Both the position numbers and the translations under genes were made by a program. Below are positions 51,395-59,715 of a stretch of DNA of 64,000 bases, piece by piece. The DNA is from UBA2330 sp049293015. GTDB taxonomy: Bacteria > Bacteroidota > Ignavibacteria > Tepidaquicellales > Tepidaquicellaceae. The stretch covers positions 8,444-72,443 of the forward strand of contig JBATSB010000109.1 in assembly GCA_049293015.1 (NCBI GenBank). The letters run 5' to 3'. The notes under the pieces were generated by a model. That model was not told where the DNA came from, did not search any database, and saw nothing but the letters and a program-made list of their open reading frames with translations. Position 1 is the stretch's first letter. Each line of letters starts with the position of its first letter.

Positions 51395-51700
51395 ATCTAT
51401 TATTAATTCATTTTAGTAATATGCTCAAAACATCACTCAATATTAATACTCCAATATAGTCTAAAATTTAATTTTCCAACCATCTGTTTAAACTTAAAAA
51501 TTGAAATACCTACTTTCTATAATTATAGTTATTTTGATAAAAGAAATTAACTGAAATTAAATTTATCTTAAACGCGTATGATTATTATCATAACAAATAT
51601 TGACTCCGGTCATTCAGTGTTTGAACTAAATTTATTTTCTTGTTTATAAGAAATATAGTATCACATTTATTAATCTTTAAAAAAGATCCGGGATAAGTAT
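51395..51700. other. 306-bp intergenic region before the histidine kinase
   Basis: No credible ORF on either strand. It contains two operator-like palindromes (51579-51592 and 51601-51612) described separately, and GGGAT in AAAAAAGATCCGGGATAAG just before the kinase ATG. The first 180 bp hold nothing I recognise. Confidence 0.5.
51579..51592. promoter_or_regulatory. CRP/FNR-like palindrome upstream of the histidine kinase
   Basis: ATGATTATTATCAT, 108 bp upstream of the kinase ATG. A second dyad with the same 4-bp spacing, TGAC-TCCG-GTCA (51601-51612), lies 8 bp further downstream, suggesting two adjacent binding sites. Confidence 0.6.
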
Positions 51701-52915
51701 ATGGAAAATATGGTCTATTCAGAGTTTTCGAAATATGAAGAAAAGCTTAAAGAAAGTTTCAGATGCAAATACAAATTACCTGATAATGAAATTGATATAA
51801 TTGTAAAAGATCTTCGTACTATAGTAATGCAGATGATCAAACTTATGCGTGACGGAAAATCGGTACATGAAAAATTTTTCTCGGATATTATACTGAATTC
51901 TGTAGATGCAATTATCGGCTTTGACAATAATTTTAAAATATTTCTCTGGAATAAAGGCGCTGAGTCTATTTTTGGGTATTCGAAAAATGAAATGATGGGA
52001 AAAGAATTCTCTGCTCTTATCCCACAGTATTTACAAGAAAAAGGGGAAGTTGAGTTCCTGATAAATGAAGTTGATAGAAAAGGATTTATAACAAATTTTG
52101 AATCTGAAAGACTTACTAAAAAAGGTGAGCTGATTAATGTAAGCATAACAAGGTTTTCTATTTTTAATGAAAATAAAGAAAAGATAGGTTCAGTAGGTAC
52201 CGTCAGAGACATTACAGCAATAAAAAAACTTGAGAAAGAGTTGAGAGAAAAAGAAAATCTCGCACTAATTGGTGAGGTAGTTTCCAGTATTGCACACAGT
52301 CTTTCAAATCCGTTGAATATAATTTCGGGTAATGCTGATTATTTGTTAATGAATAAAAATGAGAATGATGAAGGGTATGAAGAATTGAAATGTATTCTGG
52401 ACGAAACTGTGAGGATCACAAAATCTATCAGACATCTTCTGAATTTTTCCAGACCTGTAAATATAACAAGAGAAAAAAATAACATTAATGATATAATTGA
52501 AAAAGCTGTTTCAGATATAAAGTTTTTAACAAAAGATAAAAAGATCACTTTCAGGAAGACATTCAAGCTAGATATACCTGATATAAATATAGACAGAGCT
52601 CAGATAGAAGAGACATTCTGCAATTTATTAACGAATGCTGTTCAGGCAATAAAAATGTCAGGTGAGATTACAATTAAAACCGGTTCTGAAAATGGAGATA
52701 TCAACATAGAAATTTCTGATAATGGAGAAGGGATTTCTAAAGAAAATATCGGAAAAATATTTACACCTTTCTATTCATCCAAAGAATACGGAAAAGGAAC
52801 CGGTCTTGGTCTTTCTATTACAAAACGAATTATATCAGAACACGGCGGACAAATCTCAGTGTCTTCGAAACCCGGTAAAGGTACAAAGTTTTTTATAAAA
52901 CTACCTGTTAAATAA
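51701..52915 (+). CDS. orphan PAS-domain sensor histidine kinase
   Basis: A 404-residue soluble kinase. Residues ~1-60 form a helical region; ~60-180 is a PAS domain (DAIIGFDNNFKIFLWNKGAESIFGYSKNEMMGKEF and a PAC-like GTVRDITAIKKLEKE). HisKA follows with the phospho-acceptor H199 in VSSIAHSLSNPLN. HATPase boxes are NLLTNAVQAI (N), SDNGEGIS (G1) and GKGTGLGLSIT (G2). No membrane segment, so it senses an internal signal. No response regulator adjoins it. The two palindromes upstream suggest its own expression is redox controlled. Confidence 0.93.
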   Translation: MENMVYSEFSKYEEKLKESFRCKYKLPDNEIDIIVKDLRTIVMQMIKLMRDGKSVHEKFFSDIILNSVDAIIGFDNNFKIFLWNKGAESIFGYSKNEMMGKEFSALIPQYLQEKGEVEFLINEVDRKGFITNFESERLTKKGELINVSITRFSIFNENKEKIGSVGTVRDITAIKKLEKELREKENLALIGEVVSSIAHSLSNPLNIISGNADYLLMNKNENDEGYEELKCILDETVRITKSIRHLLNFSRPVNITREKNNINDIIEKAVSDIKFLTKDKKITFRKTFKLDIPDINIDRAQIEETFCNLLTNAVQAIKMSGEITIKTGSENGDINIEISDNGEGISKENIGKIFTPFYSSKEYGKGTGLGLSITKRIISEHGGQISVSSKPGKGTKFFIKLPVK

Positions 52916-53086
52916 TTACAGATTGTTTAATATTGCTTTCTATTCTTATAATTCATTCTCTAAATTATTGAGCTTCCTAAAAATTATTTCATATCAAAAC
53001 CTCTGTTAATAAAAGTAAATTCAGGTGACTTCAGATGTCCGCCCGTAATGCTATATTAAAATAAAAATAATAAACATTTATTTAAT

Positions 53087-53470
53087 ATGGATAACAGTCA
53101 ATACTTTATCATTGAAAAAGAATTTAAAAGATATCTAAAAAAGATAGATCGCCGTTTTATGTATGAAAGGTGTAGGGAATACAGAGTAAGGATCTGCAAG
53201 GATGACGAACTCCCGGTGTTGTGTTACAAATATATTCGTAAAAAAAATAAAATGAAGCCATGGGAATATCCTGATGATGATAATGGAAATGCAGTATGGG
53301 TCAATCCTGAAAAAATGATTGAAGATGAATGCGCATTGTATATTTCTTTAAAATGGATAAATTCTAATAATAAAAAAATTGTGTCAGATGAAGCTATTAG
53401 AAATTTCGAAGAAAAAATAAAAGAGAATATCAGGTTTGCCAAAAAATGTGAAGAATATATGACTCTATAA
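53087..53470 (+). CDS. hypothetical protein, 127 residues
   Basis: A highly charged small protein with lysine- and glutamate-rich ends and a central region YRVRICKDDELPVLCYKYIRKKNKMKPWEYPDDD. No signal peptide, no membrane segment and no known domain recognised. Codon use is like its neighbours, and the frame is open over its full length. Stands alone between the kinase and a secreted esterase-like gene. Confidence 0.55.
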   Translation: MDNSQYFIIEKEFKRYLKKIDRRFMYERCREYRVRICKDDELPVLCYKYIRKKNKMKPWEYPDDDNGNAVWVNPEKMIEDECALYISLKWINSNNKKIVSDEAIRNFEEKIKENIRFAKKCEEYMTL

Positions 53471-53602
53471 ATTATCAGGAATTTAATTAAAACCTAGATT
53501 CTTAATTGATTAACAATAATTTTATATTATAAACATTGATGATTCTGTTTTAAATTTTTATTTTAAATTTACTTTCTAATTAACTGACTAAATATCCTTA
53601 AA

Positions 53603-55528
53603 ATGAAAATATTATTAATTCTTATATTTATAACTTTATTGTCAGGAATGTCCTACCCACAAACAGGAAACTCTCCTTACCCTGTAATTTTTATTCATGG
53701 TCTGAATTCAGATGATATGACATGGAATACAACTATTACTCAACTCAGTAATACATGGACTCTCAGCAATAATCATACTTTTAATGCTGTGTTAAATTCG
53801 AGGGGAGGAGACACTACAGATTACAGTCAGGATGTGATCTTTCCTCTCAGAGATGTCAGCGGCAATATTGTAAATTCGATTTCAAACTCAGATATATTTT
53901 CGGTTAATTTTGGAAATTTCTGGAACAGAGATGTTGCAGACCCCAGAATTATTCTTTATAACAATTCAACTCCGGGAAGTAATCAGAATGCAAGTAATCA
54001 GTCGGCAATATTTAAACAAGGATATGCTTTAATGATAATGATAGATTCAGTACTTAGAGTAACAGGTGCTGAGAAAGTCATACTGGCAGCTCATTCCATG
54101 GGTGGACTTGCGATCAGGGAATATCTTCAGAGAATTGAAAACGGACTTCATAAATGGTGGATAGATCCGAATGATACAATTAACGGACATAAAGTCGCAA
54201 AAGTAGTTACAATCGGTTCGCCGCATCAGGGGACGAATGTTACTCTTCAGGTTGGTGGAATTGATTTTAACAGCGAAGCAATCAGAGATATGAGAAGTTC
54301 ATTTTCCGGAAGCTCGGTCGCCGGTTATCTTTTCGGGAATCTGGAATCTGCTGTGCCTTCATCTTATTATAATAAAGATCAGAATTGTAACGGAACCGAA
54401 AATGATACTGTAGTTGGAATTAATTCGGGCACAATTGATAATGTAAATATGCCGTTACCGGATAATATTCAGTACACCTGGATCATGTCAAACTATCTGG
54501 GACTGGGCACTGACCTCGCTGTTCCGTACAGCAGTCAGGCAATTTATAACGGTAGTATATTTGCACCGGCAGGAGTTTCAGATACTATAAGGACAAACAA
54601 AAATCATATTCAAGAAACAAGTGACAGCAGATCATTGATCAGAGCTTTGGATGAACCTGATACAAAAGATTTTGCATATGACATTTCATTCTATAAAAAT
54701 TATGCCGGCTTTATTACTCTGCAAAGTAATGTGATTACTTCAGATTCAGATTATTACAAATTGAAAACATTGACAGGGGGAAAAATTACTGTAACATTGA
54801 ATTCAGTTAATGCAGGAGTTACAAACATTTCATTACTCCATCAGAACGGCAGTATAATAGTTTCAAAAAATATTTCAAACTCTCCTGACAGCATTATTTA
54901 TTATTCACCATCAGGAGAATATTTTCTCAAAGTTACAGGTAACAGTAATCAAAACCCAAATTTGAATTCATATAGTTTTAATGCAGGCATTGAACCGGCT
55001 GCTATGTTAAATCTGACTTTAGGTATTGAAGGATTTTGGGATGGAGTTTCACAAATTGAAGATACTGTGAGAGTTTATCTCTCAAACAGTTTTTCACCTT
55101 TTGAAATAAAGGACTCTGCAAAAGTAGTTTTAAATTCTTCAGGAAACGGTTTGGCTAATTTTATTCATACACCAACCGGTTATAATTATGTAAAGATCAT
55201 TCACAGGAATGCTCTTGAATCATGGAGTAAAGTGCCAATGTCATTTACCGGCGGCATTATTACTGATTTTGATTTTACTTCTGATCAGGAACAGGCATTC
55301 GGAAGCAATCAGATTTTAAAATCCGGAAGATGGTGTATATACAGCGGTGACACTGATCATGATGGTATAATTGATGTAAGTGATCAGTCTGAAATTGATA
55401 ATGATGTTTTTAATATAACAACAGGTTATGTGAATTCTGATCTTACTGGTGACTCCATTGTAGATTTGTCTGATGCTTCGATAGCAGATAATAATGGATT
55501 TAATTTTGTGACTGCTGCAATACCCTGA
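53603..55528 (+). CDS. secreted alpha/beta-hydrolase (lipase-like) with dockerin-like C-terminal module
   Basis: A 641-residue exported protein. Signal peptide to about residue 19 (MSYPQ). The hydrolase core spans ~25-350: oxyanion region YPVIFIHGLNSDDMTW, nucleophile elbow AAHSMGGLAIREYL with catalytic Ser, and a candidate His in TNKNHIQETSD. TIGSPHQGTN resembles the PGAP1/lipase family. Residues ~355-468 form a linking beta domain (VTGNSNQNP region). Residues 469-641 are the shared module with GIEGFWDG, HRNALESWS, two EF-hand-like loops (GDTDHDGIIDVSDQSEID; DLTGDSIVDLSDASIAD) and the end NFVTAAIP. No T9SS domain. Confidence 0.85.
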   Translation: MKILLILIFITLLSGMSYPQTGNSPYPVIFIHGLNSDDMTWNTTITQLSNTWTLSNNHTFNAVLNSRGGDTTDYSQDVIFPLRDVSGNIVNSISNSDIFSVNFGNFWNRDVADPRIILYNNSTPGSNQNASNQSAIFKQGYALMIMIDSVLRVTGAEKVILAAHSMGGLAIREYLQRIENGLHKWWIDPNDTINGHKVAKVVTIGSPHQGTNVTLQVGGIDFNSEAIRDMRSSFSGSSVAGYLFGNLESAVPSSYYNKDQNCNGTENDTVVGINSGTIDNVNMPLPDNIQYTWIMSNYLGLGTDLAVPYSSQAIYNGSIFAPAGVSDTIRTNKNHIQETSDSRSLIRALDEPDTKDFAYDISFYKNYAGFITLQSNVITSDSDYYKLKTLTGGKITVTLNSVNAGVTNISLLHQNGSIIVSKNISNSPDSIIYYSPSGEYFLKVTGNSNQNPNLNSYSFNAGIEPAAMLNLTLGIEGFWDGVSQIEDTVRVYLSNSFSPFEIKDSAKVVLNSSGNGLANFIHTPTGYNYVKIIHRNALESWSKVPMSFTGGIITDFDFTSDQEQAFGSNQILKSGRWCIYSGDTDHDGIIDVSDQSEIDNDVFNITTGYVNSDLTGDSIVDLSDASIADNNGFNFVTAAIP

Positions 55529-55604
55529 TGTTGAATTTACAATTATAAATGTACAATGTTTAATGTTTTTAAAAACTTGTCATTAGAGATTTAAAAATAG
55601 ACAA

Positions 55605-55646
55605 TTCTACATTGAACATTCTACATTGCACATTGATCTTCGAACA
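55605..55646. repeat. degenerate 14-bp tandem repeat
   Basis: Three 14-bp units (TTCTACATTGAACA, TTCTACATTGCACA, TTGATCTTCGAACA) in tandem, with the start of a fourth running into the end of the 55651 gene. Between convergent secreted-protein genes. Confidence 0.7.
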
Positions 55647-55650
55647 TTGA

Positions 55651-56634
55651 TCATTTACTTAGAATCATTTTAATTTCTTTGCTAAATTCTGCAGTGATTA
55701 ACCTTGCAATATATATTCCGCTTGAAAGATTACTTCCGTCAAATTCTACATCATAATTTCCAGCTCTTTGATTTTGATTGACTAAATCTGCTACTTCTCT
55801 ACCCAATGCATCATAGACTTTCAGAGATACATTATCTGTTTTCGTTAAATTATAATTAATAATAGTTTTCGGATTGAATGGATTTGGATAATTTTGTTTC
55901 ATTTCAAATTTGTCAGGTATTTCATTATTACTTATACCCTGAACATAATCAAAATTGATCTTTGCAACCGAGAAGTTTCCCTGAATCCCCGTAACTGCAG
56001 TATAACTGCTTTGCCAAAGGGCACTGAAATCTGTACCATAACCGCTAATTGCAGTACCGATTGCATCTACACTTCTTGATGTACCTGTAGTACCATCATG
56101 CCTGATCTCTATCAATAAATTCCCACCAATATAAAACCAGCTAGAATCAAAAGTGATTTCCATCCCAAATTCATTTGGAGTATTTCCGGTAGTAAATGAA
56201 TTTGCCGGAATCGTTAAGCTTCCGGATCTTACTTTCTTTTGTACTCCGATTACATTATCAGAAAATGTAAAACTTCTGTTGGCAGGATCCACACTGTTAC
56301 TCAGATAAACATCATAATTAGCATAAGTAACATCAGAAGCCGGCCAGTTTGCAGAAGCAGCAACAGGTAATCTGAAAGTTATGGAATGAAATACAGAAAC
56401 CTGCATCCCGATAAGCTGAGACTCATTTATCAAAAGCTGATAAGTTCTCTGAGAAATTGTTAATGGACCGGTGAATGATGAAGTACCTGGAATATTGGAA
56501 TATGCAGTTGGAACTACCTTCTGAAAAAAAGGTAGCTGGGAATATCCTGATTCGGAGTGACTAATTGAACTAATAAATAAAATTAAAGTGAAACAAAAAA
56601 TTACTAAAATAGAAATTTTGTGAAATTTTTTCAT
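55651..56634 (-). CDS. secreted protein with T9SS type A sorting domain
   Basis: A 327-residue exported protein with a long signal region (hydrophobic core residues ~8-26). The body (~35-235) is a beta-sandwich-like domain with repeated S/T-rich strands; PLTISQRTYQLLINESQLIG and MEITFDSSWFYIGGNLLIEIRHDGTTG are prominent. The last ~85 residues are a T9SS domain (KQNYPNPFNPKTIINY ... SKEIKMILSK). Convergent with the lipase gene. The ligand or role is unknown. Confidence 0.85.
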   Translation of the reverse strand: MKKFHKISILVIFCFTLILFISSISHSESGYSQLPFFQKVVPTAYSNIPGTSSFTGPLTISQRTYQLLINESQLIGMQVSVFHSITFRLPVAASANWPASDVTYANYDVYLSNSVDPANRSFTFSDNVIGVQKKVRSGSLTIPANSFTTGNTPNEFGMEITFDSSWFYIGGNLLIEIRHDGTTGTSRSVDAIGTAISGYGTDFSALWQSSYTAVTGIQGNFSVAKINFDYVQGISNNEIPDKFEMKQNYPNPFNPKTIINYNLTKTDNVSLKVYDALGREVADLVNQNQRAGNYDVEFDGSNLSSGIYIARLITAEFSKEIKMILSK

Positions 56635-56814
56635 GATCTCCTCCGTACTGTTTTAATTAATAAAAATTTTTACAATCTGATTTTATTTAAAATAATTAAT
56701 AGTAAATCAATGTTCAATCTTTAATTTCAAAACTAATTGTTTATCCGAATTTATTTTACTTAATGAGATGTCTATTTTGATGTGAATTCTTTTCCTATAA
56801 TTTAAAAACTAACC

Positions 56815-57273
56815 ATGGAAAAACCACATCCGTTAAGTGAGCTAAGAAAAAAATACAGGGAGTTGGTAAATGCAAATGTCGCTCACAATGAAGGACTTAC
56901 AAAATTAGACCGGGTTGCAATTTGGATAACAGATCATGTAGGTAGTATGGGATTTTTTATACTTATACTTGTATGGACTGCACTATGGCTCGGGTATAAT
57001 ATGCTTGCACCAACTGTACTTCATCTTCCGGCATTTGATCCATTTCCTGCATTTGTATTATGGCTGTTTATTTCAAATATGATTCAGATCTTTTTAATGC
57101 CTCTGATAATGGTCGGACAGAATCTGCAGGCTAGGCATTCAGAAGCCAGGGCTGAAGCTGATTATGAGGTCAACCAAAAATCCGAAGCCGAGATCGAAGC
57201 AATTCTACAACATCTTGAAAATCAAAATCAAATGATACTTAGTTTATTAAAACGTTTTGATATTAAATCCTGA
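56815..57273 (+). CDS. DUF1003 membrane protein
   Basis: A 152-residue protein with the DUF1003 pattern: a soluble N-terminus (LDRVAIWITDHVGSMG), two membrane spans (about 47-68 FFILILVWTALWLGYN and 82-104 FVLWLFISNMIQIFLMPLIMVGQN) and a C-terminal coiled helix (HSEARAEADYEVNQKSEAEIEAILQHLENQNQ, shown only as blocks here). The family is widespread and uncharacterised. It stands alone. Confidence 0.88.
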   Translation: MEKPHPLSELRKKYRELVNANVAHNEGLTKLDRVAIWITDHVGSMGFFILILVWTALWLGYNMLAPTVLHLPAFDPFPAFVLWLFISNMIQIFLMPLIMVGQNLQARHSEARAEADYEVNQKSEAEIEAILQHLENQNQMILSLLKRFDIKS

Positions 57274-57393
57274 ATGCAATAGTTAATGTAAATCATTTTT
57301 TAACATTCTCAGAATTAATAACTATATATTTAAAAGATTATTGTTAATTTTATTTTTCTAAAACATGAATAATTAAATACTCTATATTATTAT

Positions 57394-57407
57394 ATGACTA
57401 AGGTCAT
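57394..57407. promoter_or_regulatory. CRP/FNR-like palindrome upstream of the sulfur operon
   Basis: ATGACTAAGGTCAT, 5-bp arms with a 4-bp spacer, 47 bp upstream of the SQR-like start codon. It differs from the other four copies by having C/G at the inner arm position. Confidence 0.6.
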
Positions 57408-57454
57408 TTTGTAATTTGGTATTTATCTATATTATTATAAAAACAAAAATGTAA

Positions 57455-58696
57455 ATGAAAAAACTTGTTATTCTTGGAGCAGGAACAGCCGGTACTATGA
57501 TGGTGAATAAATTTCACAAATCACTCGACCCAATGGACTGGGAAATAACTATTATAGATCATAACGAAACTCACTTTTATCAGCCCGGATTTTTGTTCAT
57601 TCCTTTCGGAGTTTATAAAGAAGAGGATGTAATCAAACCTAAGAGAGAGTTCTTTCCCAAAAATGTGAATGTGATAATGGAAGTGATTGATAAAATTGTC
57701 CCATCTGAAAATAAAGTATATCTGCAGGACGGTACTGAAATTGTCTATGACTATCTCATCATTGCTACCGGATCTGATATTGCGCCTGAGGAAACCGAAG
57801 GACTGCTTGGAGATCTGTGGTACAAAAAGATCTTTGACTTTTATACGATCGAGGGAGCAATGAAACTCGCAGAATTTTTTGAGACATGGGAAGGCGGTAA
57901 ACTTGTTATCAATATTACAGAAATGCCGATCAAATGTCCGGTAGCTCCATTGGAATTTGCATTCCTTGCAGACTGGTTCTTTGATAAAAAAGGTATCCGC
58001 GACAAAGTGGAAATACATTTTGTAACTCCTTTATCATCAGCTTTTACAAAAGAAAAATGCGCTGAAGTAATGGCGGATTATCTCGTTGAAAAAAACATTA
58101 AAACTACAGTTGATTTTAGTACCGGAAGGGTGGATAACGAAAATCAAAAAATCATATCATGGGATGAAATGGAAATTCCGTTTGACTGTCTGGTAACAAT
58201 CCCTACAAATAAAGGAAATGCATGTATCGAAAGAAGCGGGATAGGTGATGAGTTGAATTTTGTACCAACTGACAAATACTCGCTGCAGTCAAAAGAATAT
58301 GAGAATATATTTGTAATAGGAGATGCAACAGACCTACCGAGTTCGAAAGCCGGATCTGTAGCGCATTTTCAGTCTGAAGTATTATTTGAAAATGTAATGA
58401 GCCATATGGACGGAAAAGAAATGAAATCTAGATTTGACGGTCATGCCAATTGTTTTATAGAATCAGGATACGGCAAAGCGCTATTGATAGACTTTAATTA
58501 TGAAACTGAACCTTTGAAAGGAAGTTACCCTGTACCTGTTATCGGACCATTTTCATTATTACAGGAAAGCCGGGTAAACCATTTCGGTAAACTTCTTTTT
58601 AAATGGACATACTGGAATTTTCTTATCAGAGGAAAAGAATTACCGGTAAGTAATGAGATGAGCATGACAGGTAAAATAAAAGAAGATAAAAAATAA
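57455..58696 (+). CDS. sulfide:quinone oxidoreductase-like flavoprotein
   Basis: A 413-residue FAD-dependent oxidoreductase. FAD-binding GAGTAG (residues 8-13) and the second dinucleotide block YENIFVIGDATDLPSSKAG are present. HFYQPGFLFIPFG near residues 40-52 is typical of SQR/NDH-2-like enzymes, and cysteines C161 (IKCPVAPLEF) and C333 (HANCFIES) sit where SQRs hold the reactive pair. It would oxidise sulfide and pass electrons to the quinone pool at the cytoplasmic membrane. It is followed 33 bp later by a TusE/DsrC-like and then a DsrE-like gene, so these act together in sulfur transfer. Assigned function: SQR family, exact substrate uncertain. Confidence 0.85.
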   Translation: MKKLVILGAGTAGTMMVNKFHKSLDPMDWEITIIDHNETHFYQPGFLFIPFGVYKEEDVIKPKREFFPKNVNVIMEVIDKIVPSENKVYLQDGTEIVYDYLIIATGSDIAPEETEGLLGDLWYKKIFDFYTIEGAMKLAEFFETWEGGKLVINITEMPIKCPVAPLEFAFLADWFFDKKGIRDKVEIHFVTPLSSAFTKEKCAEVMADYLVEKNIKTTVDFSTGRVDNENQKIISWDEMEIPFDCLVTIPTNKGNACIERSGIGDELNFVPTDKYSLQSKEYENIFVIGDATDLPSSKAGSVAHFQSEVLFENVMSHMDGKEMKSRFDGHANCFIESGYGKALLIDFNYETEPLKGSYPVPVIGPFSLLQESRVNHFGKLLFKWTYWNFLIRGKELPVSNEMSMTGKIKEDKK

Positions 58697-58729
58697 TAAT
58701 AAATAAAATTAATTAAAAAAATAATTAAT

Positions 58730-59047
58730 ATGGCAACTTTAGAAATTCTCGGAAAACAGTTAGAAGTTGATTCTGATGGAAACTTGAGTGATCTGAACGA
58801 CTGGAATAAAAATATTGCAATAGAAATTGCAAAGATAGAAGGAATTCCTGAGCTGACAGAAAGACACTGGATGGTCATAGATTTTATGAGAAATGAATAT
58901 ATTGAAAAAGGTGATGGACCTACAGTAAGAAGGTTGACCAAAGAGAGCGGTGTACCTATAAAAGAACTGTATGCATTATTTCCAAAAGGTCCTGCAAAAA
59001 AAGCAGCACGGATAGCAGGTATCCCGAAACCAAAGGGCTGCGTTTAA
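58730..59047 (+). CDS. TusE/DsrC-like sulfur-carrier protein lacking the second cysteine
   Basis: A 105-residue protein of the DsrC/TusE family. The C-terminal arm IPKPKGCV carries the universal penultimate cysteine (C104). The other DsrC cysteine, normally eleven residues earlier in ACKIAG, is alanine here (A93 in KKAARIAG). One cysteine is the TusE-type pattern; such proteins carry a persulfide but do not form the intramolecular trisulfide of the DsrC-DsrAB system. ERHWMVIDFMRNEY and GDGPTVRRLTKESG are the remaining family blocks. In the operon with SQR and DsrE2. Confidence 0.9.
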   Translation: MATLEILGKQLEVDSDGNLSDLNDWNKNIAIEIAKIEGIPELTERHWMVIDFMRNEYIEKGDGPTVRRLTKESGVPIKELYALFPKGPAKKAARIAGIPKPKGCV

Positions 59048-59068
59048 TAAAATTTAAATAACATAAAA

Positions 59069-59551
59069 ATGTCAGAAGAAAATAATTTAGAACCGATAAA
59101 GAAGGTTTCTATTATAGTATCAAAGGGAACGCTTGACGGAGTTTATCCTGCATTAATAATGGCAAACGGAGCAAGAATGGAAGGCATTGACGCAAATTTA
59201 TTTTTTACTTTTTTTGGAATGGATGCGATTGTAGAAAAGAGCATGGATCACCTTCATGTAGCGACTGTAGGAAATCCCGCTATGCACATTCCAACATTTA
59301 TTGGTGCGCTGCCGGGTATGAGCGCATTTGCTACTTCAAAGATGATGAAAGAAATGGAAAAACTGGATATTCCGCCGGTTAAAGAATTCATTACCATGAT
59401 ACATGATGCCGGATGCAATGTCTATGCATGTAAAGCATCTGTCGATATGTTTCATCTTGCTAAGGAAGACTTCTGTGAAGAAGTGGATGATATAATTACC
59501 GTTGGTGAGTTTTATGAAAAATCTGCAGGTGCGAATATAATATTTACATGA
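59069..59551 (+). CDS. DsrE/DsrF-like family protein (DsrE2 type)
   Basis: A 160-residue protein of the DsrE-like fold. IIVSKGTLDGVYPALIMANGARMEGIDANLFFTFFGMDA (in two blocks) and the MIHDAGCNVYACKAS segment hold the conserved cysteines of the DsrE2 branch. These proteins receive persulfide sulfur and pass it to TusA/DsrC-type carriers. It lies 21 bp behind the TusE-like gene, in the same operon, and ends with a terminator. The N-terminal 'EENNLEPIKKVS' part is poorly conserved. Confidence 0.87.
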   Translation: MSEENNLEPIKKVSIIVSKGTLDGVYPALIMANGARMEGIDANLFFTFFGMDAIVEKSMDHLHVATVGNPAMHIPTFIGALPGMSAFATSKMMKEMEKLDIPPVKEFITMIHDAGCNVYACKASVDMFHLAKEDFCEEVDDIITVGEFYEKSAGANIIFT

Positions 59552-59605
59552 TCTGAAACTATATAGTCGATATAAAATTTAAAACTGAATTTACTGCAAA
59601 TATAA

Positions 59606-59637
59606 TGCCGCATTGCATTCTGCATTGCGGCTATTTT
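59606..59637 (+). terminator. rho-independent terminator of the sulfur operon
   Basis: Stem GCCGCATTGCA / TGCATTGCGGC with one T-T mismatch and loop TTC, followed by a T-rich stretch (CTATTTTTAT). It lies about 55 bp after the DsrE-like stop. Confidence 0.8.
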
Positions 59638-59638
59638 T

Positions 59639-59652
59639 ATGATAGTAATCAT
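59639..59652. promoter_or_regulatory. CRP/FNR-like palindrome upstream of the M1 peptidase
   Basis: ATGATAGTAATCAT, 63 bp upstream of the peptidase ATG and directly behind the sulfur operon's terminator. Confidence 0.6.
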
Positions 59653-59715
59653 AGCAGAAATACCTCAGTTATTTTAATTTCCGTTTATTAATGAATTCAA
59701 ATAACGGAAATTTTA

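Noticed and set aside
51715..52212. 165-residue minus-strand ORF inside the PAS kinase
   Set aside because: Complement of the PAS/HisKA coding sequence; serine/isoleucine-rich shadow without family similarity.
57521..58018. 165-residue minus-strand ORF inside the SQR-like gene
   Set aside because: Antisense shadow; the plus strand encodes a complete FAD-binding protein there.
58730..59047. Calling the gene dsrC and inferring dissimilatory sulfite reduction
   Set aside because: One of the two functional DsrC cysteines is missing and no dsrAB or other dsr genes are nearby; TusE-like is safer.
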